Assembly: GCA_017389885.1 (NCBI GenBank) | Contig: JAFPDR010000133.1 | Span: forward strand, 1-6,624 | Length of the DNA stretch: 6,624 nt | Direction of reading: 5' to 3' | Source: Kiritimatiellia bacterium | GTDB lineage: Bacteria > Verrucomicrobiota > Kiritimatiellia > RFP12 > UBA1067 | Notes under the pieces: generated by a model | Told to the model about the DNA's origin: nothing | The model's database searches: none | The model's input: only the letters and a program-made list of their open reading frames with translations | Translations under genes and position numbers: made by a program | In this document: positions 6,010-6,624 of the stretch, piece after piece | How positions within the stretch are numbered: position 1 is the first letter of the stretch | Layout of the letters: every line of letters begins with the position of its first letter

Positions 6010-6624
6010 ATGGGATTTCTTCTTAAGATAGTCGAGGGGCCGAACAAGGGCGCGGAGATAGCGCTCGTGGAGGGCGTTGCCGTCACCCTGGGCAAGGGCG
6101 ACGAATGCGACGTCATCCTCGCCGACCCCACCATGCCGTCCGACCCATCCACCGTCTCGGCCTCTGCGGACGGCGTCACGTTCGACGGCAGTCCGCTCGC
6201 ACCGTTCCAGGTTGTGACGCGCGGCGCGACGTCGTTCGCGGTCGGTCCGTCCGACGCGCCGTGGGGCGAGCTCAAGTGGCCGGAGCCGGAGGCGAAGGAA
6301 GGGGAGAAGGCGGACGAGGGACGCGCGGACGGCGGCGAACCGTCTCATGCGTCGGGTTCCGCGTCCCCCGCGTCTCCCGAGTCCCCCGAGTCTCCAGATT
6401 CGCCCGCCGACGCGGCGACGGACGAAAAGAAGAAGGGCCGCGGATGCCTTGGCTGTCTGGTAGTTTCCGTCGTGCTTCTGCTCGTCCTCGCGCTTATAGC
6501 GTTCTTCCTCAAGGGGAGCCCGAAGGGGCGGAAGGTCTGGGCGTGGACGAAGAATACGGTTTCTGGGGCATGGGAGCGCCGTGTCGTTTCCGAAGGGGAT
6601 GCCGGAGCGGACAAAACGCTTACC
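6010..6624 (+). CDS. sctD: T3SS inner-membrane ring protein SctD (YscD/PrgH/CdsD type), 3' partial
   Basis: The frame is open from the ATG at 6010 to the window end (205 residues), so the periplasmic ring-building domains lie outside. SctD forms the outer of the two inner-membrane rings and connects to the secretin. Residues 1-90 look like the cytoplasmic FHA-like domain of YscD: MGFLLKIVEGPNKGAEIAL, a strand ending VTLGKGDECDVILAD, then DGVTFDG and WGELKW. The usual FHA phosphopeptide residues are altered (Lys rather than Arg in the GR position, no Ser-x-x-His), as in other SctD proteins, so phosphothreonine binding is unlikely. Residues about 91-143 are a Glu/Pro/Ser linker that contains five SP[AED] repeats, followed by KKKGRGCLGC. 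A single membrane span lies at about 148-167, giving the expected cytoplasm-in, periplasm-out topology. The assignment rests on this architecture and on direct adjacency to sctV. Confidence 0.8.
   Translation, partial: MGFLLKIVEGPNKGAEIALVEGVAVTLGKGDECDVILADPTMPSDPSTVSASADGVTFDGSPLAPFQVVTRGATSFAVGPSDAPWGELKWPEPEAKEGEKADEGRADGGEPSHASGSASPASPESPESPDSPADAATDEKKKGRGCLGCLVVSVVLLLVLALIAFFLKGSPKGRKVWAWTKNTVSGAWERRVVSEGDAGADKTLT
6364..6408 (+). repeat. 9-base tandem repeat inside sctD (SP[A/E/D] linker)
   Basis: Five in-frame 9-base units (TCCCCCGCG, TCTCCCGAG, TCCCCCGAG, TCTCCAGAT, TCGCCCGCC) encode Ser-Pro-Ala/Glu/Asp five times, residues 119-133 of SctD. It lies in the cytoplasmic linker between the FHA-like domain and the membrane span. 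Copy number could vary between strains without shifting the frame. Confidence 0.85.

Noticed and set aside
3667..6348. Very long open frame on the - strand (893 codons) opposite sctV
   Set aside because: It is the antisense shadow of a GC-rich coding gene. Its translation is a low-complexity Arg/Asp/Glu/Leu run with no recognisable domain, while the + strand encodes a clear SctV with membrane segments.

Overview
This window is part of a type III secretion system (T3SS, injectisome) gene cluster. All seven genes are on the + strand and run as one tightly packed, operon-like block. In order they are: the 3' end of the outer-membrane secretin sctC; a 211-residue gene of uncertain function (possibly AIM24-like); the gatekeeper sctW (YopN and TyeA halves in one protein); a SycN-like chaperone; an sctX (YscX-like) gene; the inner-membrane export gate sctV; and the 5' end of the inner-membrane ring gene sctD. 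The order sctW-sycN-sctX-sctV matches the Yersinia virA operon (yopN-tyeA-sycN-yscX-yscY-lcrD), with yopN and tyeA fused and yscY missing.

The organism cannot be named from this sequence. By eye the DNA is GC-rich (about two thirds G+C), so it is neither Yersinia nor a typical low-GC Chlamydia. Short purine-rich GTTGAAAG-type repeats sit in the gene junctions. My recollection is that such repeats, and their translated form LSAFQLSAFN, are common in genomes and MAGs of the Verrucomicrobiota/Kiritimatiellota/Lentisphaerota group. I therefore suspect a PVC-group bacterium, with modest confidence.

Layout: 2-1243 sctC (5' end outside the window); 1240-1875 unknown gene, starting in a 4-base overlap; 1865-3046 sctW, 11-base overlap; 3043-3426 sycN-like, 4-base overlap; 3423-3809 sctX, 4-base overlap. 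A 58-base gap filled by a repeat leads to sctV at 3868-5958, and a 51-base gap filled by a second repeat leads to sctD at 6010 onward (3' end outside). A third, inverted and more degenerate repeat forms the 3' end of the unknown gene and is translated. No stretch over 300 bases lacks a gene. No RNA gene, CRISPR array, insertion sequence, convincing promoter or terminator was seen.

How the parts work together: SctC makes the outer-membrane pore and SctD the inner ring that connects to it. SctV forms the nonameric export gate under that ring. SctW plugs or regulates the gate until host contact, and the SycN-like chaperone probably delivers SctW. SctX, in the Ysc family, is an early secreted protein that interacts with the export gate. 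The points most worth a second look are the Ysc-type SycN/SctX pair in a non-Yersinia setting without a visible YscY, the unknown gene inside the operon, the long charged tail on the secretin, and the repeats placed directly upstream of the sctV and sctD start codons.
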